Assembly: GCA_030642465.1 (NCBI GenBank)
Contig: DAOWNS010000124.1
Coordinates: 1 to 5,870, forward strand
From: Candidatus Thorarchaeota archaeon
GTDB taxonomy: Archaea; Asgardarchaeota; Thorarchaeia; Thorarchaeales; Thorarchaeaceae
Direction of reading: 5' to 3'
DNA: 5,870 nt
The translations under genes were made by a program, and so were the position numbers. Positions 1 to 5,818 of this stretch are shown piece after piece. The notes beneath the pieces were generated by a model. It was not told the origin of the DNA. It worked only from the letters and a program-made list of their open reading frames with translations, and ran no database searches. The first letter of the stretch is position 1. Every line of letters begins with the position of its first letter.

Positions 1-69
1 GAAAGGAAGACGTACATCAACTACGCGATCTACGCTAAGTACAGGAAGAAGTTCAAGGCTCTCCGATGA
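1..69 (+). CDS. Hydroxymethylglutaryl-CoA synthase, C-terminal end only (partial)
   Basis: The window opens inside a reading frame with 22 sense codons and a TGA stop at 67-69. The visible tail includes the stretch YINYAIYAKYRKKF. This resembles the basic, tyrosine-rich C-terminus of archaeal HMG-CoA synthases, which typically end in a 'Y-x-D/N-YAxYAK-x-R-x-K' pattern. The enzyme condenses acetyl-CoA with acetoacetyl-CoA to HMG-CoA in the mevalonate route to archaeal lipids. The assignment rests on this short tail plus context: the next two genes are the thiolase and DUF35 partners that usually follow HMG-CoA synthase in archaea. The Shine-Dalgarno of the thiolase gene overlaps this stop codon, which indicates co-transcription and translational coupling. 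No catalytic residue is visible because the rest of the gene lies upstream of the window. Confidence 0.75.
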   Translation, partial: ERKTYINYAIYAKYRKKFKALR

Positions 70-73
70 GGTG
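68..73 (+). promoter_or_regulatory. Shine-Dalgarno site for the thiolase gene
   Basis: GAGGTG lies six bases before the ATG at 80 and overlaps the upstream TGA stop (67-69). It matches the archaeal 16S anti-Shine-Dalgarno well. It favours ATG 80 over the in-frame GTG at 71, which would lie inside the ribosome binding site itself. Confidence 0.7.
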
Positions 74-79
74 GAAACT

Positions 80-1240
80 ATGGGGAAGAAAGTTGCTATT
101 GTTGGTGTGGGGATGAGTAAGTTCGGAGAGCTTTGGAACAAGAGCTTGGCCGAGATATCACTTGAAGCTGGAATGTATGCCATATTCGATGCTCAAGTGA
201 AAGGAAAAGATATTGACGGCTTGATTATCGGTAATATGAGTGCTGGACGGTTCACCGGACAGGAGCACTTGGGTGCACAGGCAGCTGACTGGGGAGGCCT
301 TGGTGACCTTCCTGCATACAGTGTTGAAGCCGCATGTGCCAGTGGCGGAGCGGCAGTACGTCAGGCTTACATGGCAATTCTGTCTGGCCAACATGACATC
401 GTGCTTGTGCTTGGCACCGAGAAGATGAGTGATGTCAATCAGTCCATGGCCATGGATACAATCAGTGTGGCTTCTGACTGGGAATGGGAGGGCATGTTCG
501 GTGCAACCTTTCCGGCGCTCTACGCGTTCATGGCGAGGCGGCACATGAAGGAGTACGGTACCACTGAAGAGCAGATGAGTTTGGTTACCGTCAAGAATCA
601 TAAGAATGCCGTACACAATCCTTGGGCTCAATTCCGGAAACCTGTTCCACTTGAGGTAGTCATGTCGTCGGGGCTGCTTGCGGATCCCATTCGTGTGCTC
701 CATTCGTCACCGATTAGCGATGGTGCGGCAGGATTAGTCATGTGTTCTGTAGAAAGAGCGAAAGAATTCACTGACACACCGGTGTACATTGAAGCTTCCA
801 CCCAAGCCAGCGACACTCTCGCATTGCACGATCGAGCTGATATCTGCCGCATGAAAGCAGTTGTCAGTTCATCAAGAAACGCTCTGAAGGAAACAGGGTT
901 AGCAATCAAAGACATTGATGTTTTCGAACTCCACGACAGCTTCACAATCAGCGAGATAATAATATCTGAGGACATAGGGATTGTGAAAAAAGGAGAAGGA
1001 GGCAAAGCCGTAGAGGAAGGCCTGACAGAAATCGATGGCAAGTTCCCGGTTAATGCATCAGGAGGCCTGAAAGCGAGAGGGCACCCCATCGGGGCCACCG
1101 GTGTTGCTCAGATAGTCGAGCTGGCCCTACAGCTTAGGGGTGATGCAGAAAAGAGGCAAGTGGATGGCGTTGAGAAGGCGATGTCTGTCAATATCGGAGG
1201 AACGGGTGCTACATCAATTGTGCACATACTAGGGAGGTAA
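80..1240 (+). CDS. Acetoacetyl-CoA thiolase (SCP-x-like thiolase-fold protein), HMG-CoA synthase partner
   Basis: This 386-residue protein has thiolase-fold hallmarks. The nucleophilic cysteine is C86 in the context VEAACASGGAA, followed by an ELHDSF motif with H285, a GHPIGATG motif with H335, and a C-terminal glycine-rich NIGGTGAT segment. The length is normal for archaeal SCP-x-type thiolases, which are shorter in some loops than bacterial AtoB. The expected reaction is condensation of two acetyl-CoA to acetoacetyl-CoA, the first step of the mevalonate pathway, in the cytoplasm. In Methanothermococcus this family forms a complex with HMG-CoA synthase and DUF35 that channels the unfavourable thiolase product; the same gene order here suggests the same complex. 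ATG 80 is chosen because an ideal Shine-Dalgarno precedes it; an in-frame GTG at 71 is the alternative. All catalytic residues look intact. A different chain-length specificity cannot be excluded from sequence. Confidence 0.92.
   Translation: MGKKVAIVGVGMSKFGELWNKSLAEISLEAGMYAIFDAQVKGKDIDGLIIGNMSAGRFTGQEHLGAQAADWGGLGDLPAYSVEAACASGGAAVRQAYMAILSGQHDIVLVLGTEKMSDVNQSMAMDTISVASDWEWEGMFGATFPALYAFMARRHMKEYGTTEEQMSLVTVKNHKNAVHNPWAQFRKPVPLEVVMSSGLLADPIRVLHSSPISDGAAGLVMCSVERAKEFTDTPVYIEASTQASDTLALHDRADICRMKAVVSSSRNALKETGLAIKDIDVFELHDSFTISEIIISEDIGIVKKGEGGKAVEEGLTEIDGKFPVNASGGLKARGHPIGATGVAQIVELALQLRGDAEKRQVDGVEKAMSVNIGGTGATSIVHILGR
1232..1238 (+). promoter_or_regulatory. Shine-Dalgarno site for the DUF35 gene
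   Basis: GGGAGGT ends within the thiolase TAA stop (1238-1240) and sits seven bases before the ATG at 1246. This strong site fixes the DUF35 start and implies translational coupling with the thiolase gene, as is also seen at the preceding gene junction. Confidence 0.7.
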
Positions 1241-1245
1241 CCAAG

Positions 1246-1668
1246 ATGGCAGAGAAAGGCGTAGCACAATTATGGCGCAAGATAAAAGCAATCTACACAA
1301 TCCAAGGAGACCACTGCACAAACTGTGACACCTACTACTTTCCCCCGCGTGTAGTGTGTCCCAAGTGCCGCAGAAAGGGACAACTTGAGAAATACACATT
1401 CAAGGGGCTTGGCAAAATACACACGTTCGCGATTGTAAGACAAGCACCTGACACGTTCAAGAGACAGATCCCATACATTGTTGCGCAGGTGGAATTGGAT
1501 GAAGGAGCTAGGCTTACAGCTCAGATTGTGAATTGCGACATCGAAGACGTTCATATTGACATGCGAGTCCGGTCTTGCTTCAGAAAAATCACTGAATACG
1601 GAGAAAGCGGGATAATCGTCTACGGTTACAAGTTTGAGCCAACGATGAAAGTCACTGGCCACGAGTGA
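1246..1668 (+). CDS. DUF35 zinc-ribbon / OB-fold protein, scaffold of the thiolase-HMG-CoA synthase complex
   Basis: This protein of 140 residues has the DUF35 plan. A short N-terminal helix is followed by a rubredoxin-like zinc ribbon with four cysteines at C24, C27, C38 and C41 (CTNC ... CPKC). From about residue 48 onward comes a beta-rich OB-fold domain containing segments such as GLGKIHTFAIV and PYIVAQVELDEGARLTAQIVN. In the methanogen complex the DUF35 subunit bridges thiolase and HMG-CoA synthase and helps form the shared CoA-binding site; it is not itself a known catalyst. It starts five bases after the thiolase stop and is the last gene of the operon, because the next gene is on the opposite strand. 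All four zinc ligands are present. The molecular role is inferred from family and gene order. Confidence 0.9.
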   Translation: MAEKGVAQLWRKIKAIYTIQGDHCTNCDTYYFPPRVVCPKCRRKGQLEKYTFKGLGKIHTFAIVRQAPDTFKRQIPYIVAQVELDEGARLTAQIVNCDIEDVHIDMRVRSCFRKITEYGESGIIVYGYKFEPTMKVTGHE

Positions 1669-1678
1669 GCGACTGCAT

Positions 1679-1690
1679 CTACAGCTGTAG
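1679..1690. repeat. 12-base perfect palindrome at a convergent gene junction
   Basis: CTACAGCTGTAG is its own reverse complement. Its left end is the stop codon of the minus-strand phosphoesterase, and it lies 11 bases past the DUF35 stop. No T-run follows on either strand, so it is not a classical terminator. It could form a short stem in either transcript or be chance. Confidence 0.4.
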
Positions 1691-2368
1691 TTGAGTAATG
1701 GAACCGACTGCTGGAAGAGCGACATTTCGCACAACGGTCGTTCCAATGGATGCCTTGTGTGTCGTTGAGTTATGCACATGACCGTGAATCACAAGGTCAG
1801 GCTGTAGGTTCGAGATAAGTGTGTAGAACTTCCTGCTTCCGAGCCAGGCAAAGGACCGATCGCCTTCACCAGCGCATGTTTCCGTGCAGGGACTATAATG
1901 CATGAGTAGAATTGTGCGATCAACACTTGGCATTATCCGCCTCAGAAGCGCCTCCGCGCGTTCGGCTCTCCGCTCAAAAACACGTTTCGCATTGGGTATG
2001 TTTCTTCTCTGCCAATCGGTGGGTTTATCGAGAGACCCCTGTGTGCCCACGATGCCCACAGTAGTTCCGTCAACATCGAGCGTTATCGCCTTCTCATCTA
2101 GGAAAGTGATCCTGTTACGCAGTTGTGAAATCAAGTCCCTTCGAATCTCGGAGTATTCTTCGTTCCCAAAACACGATATGATTGGAAAGCTGCATCCGAT
2201 TTTGTCCTCTATCACGTCGAGAACTCGAGGAAACTCCTTGGCGGTTCCTCTGTTTATCATGTCCCCAGCCATTAAGAACAGATCAGGAGCAGATTGCCCA
2301 TCTAGGCTTGCCGTGAATTCATCAAGAAACCGCGGACTATGAACATCTGCAACTGCAAGTATCCTCAT
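1679..2368 (-). CDS. Calcineurin-like metallophosphoesterase (Icc/COG2129-like), substrate unknown
   Basis: This 229-residue protein carries the ordered motifs of the calcineurin-like phosphoesterase superfamily: DVH (D8, H10), GD (D36), GNEE (N69), a histidine in LLMHYSP (H157), and GHVH (H197, H199). These residues normally bind two divalent metals that activate water for phosphate ester hydrolysis. The usual GNH(D/E) box reads GNEE, so the catalytic histidine after the asparagine is replaced by glutamate. There is no signal peptide or membrane segment, so it should be cytoplasmic. I chose the ATG at 2368, because an AGGG lies about eight bases upstream (2377-2380) and the protein then begins directly with the first strand (MRILAVADVH). 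A GTG at 2386 would add six residues of no obvious use. The substrate cannot be told. It converges on the mevalonate operon and diverges from the CoA-synthesis gene. Confidence 0.88.
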   Translation of the reverse strand: MRILAVADVHSPRFLDEFTASLDGQSAPDLFLMAGDMINRGTAKEFPRVLDVIEDKIGCSFPIISCFGNEEYSEIRRDLISQLRNRITFLDEKAITLDVDGTTVGIVGTQGSLDKPTDWQRRNIPNAKRVFERRAERAEALLRRIMPSVDRTILLMHYSPCTETCAGEGDRSFAWLGSRKFYTLISNLQPDLVIHGHVHNSTTHKASIGTTVVRNVALPAVGSITQLQL

Positions 2369-2411
2369 GACATATGCCCTACACACATTTGACTACGTAA
2401 AGATAGCATGC

Positions 2412-2424
2412 ACATATATTAAAG
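2412..2424. promoter_or_regulatory. Shared AT-rich element, likely TATA box of the divergent promoters
   Basis: This is the only strongly AT-rich patch (ACATATATTAAAG) in the 86 bases between the divergent phosphoesterase and CoA-synthesis genes. Read on the minus strand it gives GGAAC followed by TTTAATATA, a good BRE-TATA match, with a predicted transcript start near 2392 and a leader of about 24 bases to ATG 2368. Read on the plus strand, ACATATATT predicts a start near 2441, about 14 bases before ATG 2455. Transcript starts are inferred from the usual 25-base spacing. Confidence 0.5.
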
Positions 2425-2454
2425 TTCCAAGTAAGGGTGTCGAGATGTGGTCGC

Positions 2455-3444
2455 ATGGCTGGCACGTGGGCTCTCAACTTGTTCGATAGGCTTCATGTGG
2501 GACATCATGTGTTAATCGACAGGTTGTCAGACATGCCAGAGCCAGTGGCCGCAGTAACATGTGGGGAACTCGTCGAGAAGGGACTGGAACTTGATAATCT
2601 GATTCAACCCGAGAGCTTGCGAGTAGAGAACCTCAGTGCCTATCTGAAATCCATTCAGCTAGAAGACACAATACGTGTTGAAGTTATCTCGACGTACGAG
2701 GACTTGATCTCGATAGAAGGACCAACCACATTCATGCTGTTTGAGGGTCCTTGCTGCGTGGAGATAGAATCTAAGGGTCTCGACATGCGTAGGGAACGGC
2801 TTGCCTTTTCAGATAGAATGGAGCCTCTGAAGCCAGTCCAAGCGCAAGATGGGGATAAAATGTCCTCCGCAAGGATAAGGCTCGGAGAAGTAGATCGTCA
2901 GGGCCGTCCGCTTAGGAAGACTTCAGAACCTCCCAGACGCCTTCCTGACCAGCATCGAGCCGGATTACAGACACCGATGGGGGAAGTGTACGATACAAAG
3001 GATGGAAATCCTGAACGGAGGATTGCTGCTCGGATTCAAGAAGAGGAGCCTGAACTGGTGATTGCAGTAGGCGATGTGACCAGCGCATCTCTTATCGCGG
3101 AAGATTACACACCAGATGTCTGTGTCGTGGATGGCATAACAAAGCGCGGCGTATTTGAGGGCAGCTTCTCAGCTGAGAGAGAATATCGTATCTACAATCC
3201 TGCAGCCATGATTTTTCCCGAAGCTTGGTCAGTGATGAATACCGCAATTTATGATGGGGTTAAGTCGTTGATTTTCGTAGAAGGGGAAGAGGATTTGATG
3301 GGATTCCCAGCAGTTCTCTTGGCTCCAGAAGGTTCAGTAATGCTGTACGGCCAGCCGGATGTTGGAGTTGTGTGGGTACCAGTGAATAAACAGAATGTTG
3401 CGTTAGCACGAGAGTACCTCAACGCGATGCCATTGATCACTTAG
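2455..3444 (+). CDS. Fused phosphopantetheine adenylyltransferase / GTP-dependent dephospho-CoA kinase (CoA-synthase-like bifunctional protein)
   Basis: This 329-residue chain has two domains. Residues 1-150 resemble archaeal PPAT of the nucleotidyltransferase fold: FDRLHVGH (10-17) holds the HxGH signature, VTCGELV and RVEN follow in the expected places, and KMSSARIRLGEVD (135-147) matches the family's ISSTRIRxGEID motif. Residues from about 160 to the end match the archaeal DUF359 kinase: LPDQHRAGLQTPMGEVY, then AVGDVTS (204-210), DGITKR (227-232), EGEEDL (276-281) and APEGSVMLYGQP (290-301). The two activities would convert 4'-phosphopantetheine to dephospho-CoA (using ATP) and then to CoA (using GTP). 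One uninterrupted frame links them, with a charged, proline-rich linker at about 148-165. The first domain has LNLFD where GGTFD is usual, so its activity is less certain. ATG 2455 fits the TATA spacing better than GTG 2437. It diverges from the phosphoesterase and its stop overlaps that of nnr. Confidence 0.85.
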   Translation: MAGTWALNLFDRLHVGHHVLIDRLSDMPEPVAAVTCGELVEKGLELDNLIQPESLRVENLSAYLKSIQLEDTIRVEVISTYEDLISIEGPTTFMLFEGPCCVEIESKGLDMRRERLAFSDRMEPLKPVQAQDGDKMSSARIRLGEVDRQGRPLRKTSEPPRRLPDQHRAGLQTPMGEVYDTKDGNPERRIAARIQEEEPELVIAVGDVTSASLIAEDYTPDVCVVDGITKRGVFEGSFSAEREYRIYNPAAMIFPEAWSVMNTAIYDGVKSLIFVEGEEDLMGFPAVLLAPEGSVMLYGQPDVGVVWVPVNKQNVALAREYLNAMPLIT

Positions 3445-4961
3445 TTGAATTCATCCATGGCACAAGGGATGTTAGCTATGCAATCAGTTGCAGTGATATG
3501 ATTTCCAAAATCGCTAAACGCTTTCTCCCCCGCCAAACCAGAGATGTAGGCTGCTGCTGAAGCTGCATAGAATGCAGGATGTCCACGAGCCAGTAGAGCT
3601 GCTACAATGCCAGTTAATACATCTCCAGTGCCGCCCACGGTCATAGCCGGAACACCCGTACGATTCAATTTGTATCGTCCATCGGGATGGGCTACTACGT
3701 CGACCGGACCCTTGAGCAGAACCACTGAATTGAATTCTAACGCTGCTCTGATGCAGTGCTGCATTCGATTCTTCAGGTCGGTGGAATCGCCCAGACTCTC
3801 ATCAAGGAGAATTTCTAATTCGCCCCAATGAGGGGTCAAGACGCTTCTCGCGGGGTCGAATCTTACGCCCGATGAGAATAGACTCTTGAGTCCGTCAGCG
3901 TCAATCACCATGGGTTTTCCTGTGACAGCTAGCTCCGCCACGATGGAGATTACAGTGGCTCCAGTTTCCTTGTCTAGGCCAAGACCCGGGCCCAGCGCGA
4001 GTACATCCGCATCTTGTGCTGCATCAATCACAGCTATGGCGGACTCGCGCATGAGAATTCTTGTACCCATACTGCTAACCATCAGATTGGGACTGTAGGA
4101 ACGAATTGCTGAAACCACTGGTTCGGGAGCCAAGACGCTTACAAGATCAGCACCAGTTCGTAGAGCTGCAAGTCCTGCCAAGGCAGGAGCGCCTGAATAG
4201 ACATTGCTTCCGCCTACGATCAGTATTCTGCCAGAGTCACCCTTGTGAGCGGTCGCAGATCGAGGTCGATTGAACAGCCACACATCACCCGGACCACAGA
4301 TGCATTCCGCTTCAGGAGGGATTCCGATCGGCACGATGTAGAGTTTGCCCACGTAATCTTTAGCTTTGAGAAGCCCAGGTTTTGATGCGTGCAGGGTAAT
4401 GGTGTAGTCGGCCTTGACAGCATCACCGTGAATTTCACCAGTATCTGCATCAATGCCTGTGGGAACATCAATAGAGTACTTGATTGCACTCGATTTGTTG
4501 AATGCCTTCACAGCAGTAAGGATTGGCTCTCTCAGTTTACTCTTAACTCCAAAACCAAGGATTGCATCAATGGCAATGTCCGACTCTTGGAGGGTGTTCC
4601 AATTCTTTATCGCAGATTCTGCCTTGAGAACGGCTTTCTCAATGTCGTGTAGATTCTTCAGGATTTCCCAGTTGAACAGAGTGTCAGTGCTCGAAATCGT
4701 CTGTTCTGCGCCAATGTAAGCAACTGCAACATGTGCTCCAGCCTCTTGGAGATGTCGAGCCGCAACCATGCCATCTCCTCCATTTCCCCCCGGACCACAA
4801 AGAATAGCAATGTGCTTCCCCCGTACCTTCTCTTTCCGGATGATAATTCGAGCTACTTCTCGCCCGGCGCCCTGCATCAGCATGCCAAGACTCACGCCCA
4901 GATATTGCGTGTTCATCTCAAGGATGCGCATCTTAGTTGTGTCGATTGGTGTATCCTGCAT
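3441..4961 (-). CDS. nnr: Bifunctional NAD(P)H-hydrate repair enzyme (epimerase + dehydratase)
   Basis: This 506-residue protein has both domains of the YjeF/Nnr fusion common in prokaryotes. The N-terminal epimerase domain (about 1-215) shows CGPGGNGGDG (55-64), D132 in IDAILGFG, and YSIDVPTGID (162-171). The C-terminal ribokinase-like dehydratase (about 232-500) shows HKGDSGRILIVGGS (239-252), GPGLG (324-328), DADGL (354-358), TPHWGE (376-381) and GGTGDVLTG (443-451), where D447 is the expected catalytic base. Together they epimerise damaged NADHX/NADPHX and dehydrate the S form back to NAD(P)H, with ADP as the usual phosphate donor in prokaryotes. Two motifs depart slightly from what I expect: LMQGAG for LMENAG, and TPHWGE for TPHPGE. 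The ATG at 4961 keeps the conserved N-terminal helix; I see no clear Shine-Dalgarno. Its TAA overlaps the stop of the CoA-synthesis gene on the other strand. Confidence 0.95.
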   Translation of the reverse strand: MQDTPIDTTKMRILEMNTQYLGVSLGMLMQGAGREVARIIIRKEKVRGKHIAILCGPGGNGGDGMVAARHLQEAGAHVAVAYIGAEQTISSTDTLFNWEILKNLHDIEKAVLKAESAIKNWNTLQESDIAIDAILGFGVKSKLREPILTAVKAFNKSSAIKYSIDVPTGIDADTGEIHGDAVKADYTITLHASKPGLLKAKDYVGKLYIVPIGIPPEAECICGPGDVWLFNRPRSATAHKGDSGRILIVGGSNVYSGAPALAGLAALRTGADLVSVLAPEPVVSAIRSYSPNLMVSSMGTRILMRESAIAVIDAAQDADVLALGPGLGLDKETGATVISIVAELAVTGKPMVIDADGLKSLFSSGVRFDPARSVLTPHWGELEILLDESLGDSTDLKNRMQHCIRAALEFNSVVLLKGPVDVVAHPDGRYKLNRTGVPAMTVGGTGDVLTGIVAALLARGHPAFYAASAAAYISGLAGEKAFSDFGNHITATDCIANIPCAMDEFN

Positions 4962-5034
4962 AGGGAATCACGACGCTGCGATTGAAGGAATCCCGCTATT
5001 TCAATCATACCCGCTTCAAGGCAAGAGGGATAAC

Positions 5035-5061
5035 ATTCATGAAATGGCATATTCATTGGCA
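5035..5061. repeat. Imperfect direct repeat just upstream of the methyltransferase start
   Basis: ATTCAT-GAAA-TGGCA (5035-5049) is followed one base later by ATTCAT-TGGCA (5051-5061): the same 11 bases with a four-base insertion in the first copy. The second copy ends three bases before the GTG start. It also includes an eight-base palindrome TTCATGAA (5036-5043). It may be an operator or chance. The rest of the 102-base divergent spacer between nnr and the methyltransferase (4962-5063) shows no convincing TATA box on either strand. Confidence 0.3.
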
Positions 5062-5063
5062 AT

Positions 5064-5744
5064 GTGATTCTATTGAGTCACTACTACTCAGATTCCCTTT
5101 CAGCAGAAAGACTCCGGAGATGCTATGAGATTGCTCCTCCAAGAGTTGTTAGATACTTGGAAGCAGAGATAGAACACGTTCTAACGAGGATCAAACCTTC
5201 AGATACTGTGCTGGAACTTGGCTGCGGCTATGGTCGAGTCATTGGAAGACTTCTAGGAAAAGCCCGAAAGGTTGTAGGAATTGATACATCGAGGGCGAGT
5301 CTTGATCAAGCAAAGAAGGATCTCCAGCATCATTCCAAGCTGAACCTTGCACAGATGAACGCGGTCAATCTCGGGTTTACTGACGGGTGTTTCGATGCAG
5401 TGATTTGTATCCAGAATGGAATATCTGCATTCAAGGTCGACCAAGAGGATCTCATCCTCGAAAGTCTGCGTGTAACTCAGGATGGCGGAACATGCTTGTT
5501 CTCCAGCTATTCCGACGAGTTCTGGGAGCACCGACTTGAGTGGTTTCACCTCCAAGCCTCAGAGGGCCTCATCGGAGAGATTGACTTGGCAAGAACAGGA
5601 AATGGATGCATTGTTTGCAGGGACGGTTTTCAAGCCACGACTCTCCGTCGTGAGAGCTTTTCAGAATTAGTGGCAAAAATTGGCGTCACTGCCACAATAA
5701 CTGAAGTTGATGAATCCAGCATTTTCTGTGAAATACGCATGTAG
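5064..5744 (+). CDS. Class I SAM-dependent methyltransferase, substrate unknown
   Basis: This 226-residue protein has a Rossmann-type methyltransferase core. Motif I is VLELGCGYGRV (49-59), the acidic residue ending strand 2 is D74 in VGIDTS, the post-II region is MNAVNLGF (98-105), and motif IV is FDAVICIQNGIS (110-121). The N-terminal stretch SHYYSDSLSAERLRRCYEIAPPRV, broken here as residues 5-15 and 16-28, looks like a substrate-proximal helical cap seen in a family of archaeal methyltransferases of unknown target. The C-terminal third is beta-rich. No transmembrane segment is seen. The start is uncertain. GTG 5064 has no Shine-Dalgarno, a stop precedes it in frame at 5040-5042, and TTG 5073 just before SHYYS is the alternative. 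It is divergent from nnr, so a shared function is not implied. Methyl acceptor (small molecule, protein or RNA) cannot be read from the sequence. Confidence 0.85.
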   Translation: MILLSHYYSDSLSAERLRRCYEIAPPRVVRYLEAEIEHVLTRIKPSDTVLELGCGYGRVIGRLLGKARKVVGIDTSRASLDQAKKDLQHHSKLNLAQMNAVNLGFTDGCFDAVICIQNGISAFKVDQEDLILESLRVTQDGGTCLFSSYSDEFWEHRLEWFHLQASEGLIGEIDLARTGNGCIVCRDGFQATTLRRESFSELVAKIGVTATITEVDESSIFCEIRM

Positions 5745-5785
5745 GCTGGCTGCTGGCCTTCTTGCGCGAGTTGCTATTCCAAACA

Positions 5786-5793
5786 ACTTTTAA
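5786..5793 (+). promoter_or_regulatory. Possible TATA box before a gene that leaves the window
   Basis: ACTTTTAA is the only TATA-like patch in the 74 bases between the methyltransferase stop and the ATG at 5819. Its centre is about 28 bases from that ATG, which would give a leaderless or near-leaderless transcript as is common in archaea. The four-T run could instead help terminate the methyltransferase transcript. Confidence 0.3.
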
Positions 5794-5818
5794 CTTCCCG
5801 TCCAACGAGGCCAAAAAC

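Noticed and set aside
158..703. 181-codon open frame on the minus strand
   Set aside because: It lies wholly inside the thiolase gene, antisense to conserved catalytic motifs, and its translation shows no recognisable domain.
628..1098. 156-codon open frame on the minus strand
   Set aside because: Antisense to the thiolase C-terminal half; serine/proline-rich translation typical of a shadow frame.
1270..1779. 169-codon open frame on the minus strand
   Set aside because: Covers the DUF35 gene in antisense and runs into the phosphoesterase end; cysteine/histidine-rich translation without domain sense, whereas DUF35 has intact zinc ligands.
1902..2342. 146-codon plus-strand frame
   Set aside because: Antisense to the phosphoesterase, whose metal-binding motifs are all present on the minus strand.
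2437..2454. GTG start six codons upstream for the CoA-synthesis fusion
   Set aside because: It would lie at or before the transcript start predicted from the TATA-like element and adds six residues with no counterpart in the expected first beta strand. It remains possible if the true promoter is elsewhere.
5745..5759. GC-rich GGCTGGCTGCTGGCC after the methyltransferase as a terminator hairpin
   Set aside because: The stem needs two G-U pairs and a loop that is too small, and no T-run follows directly.
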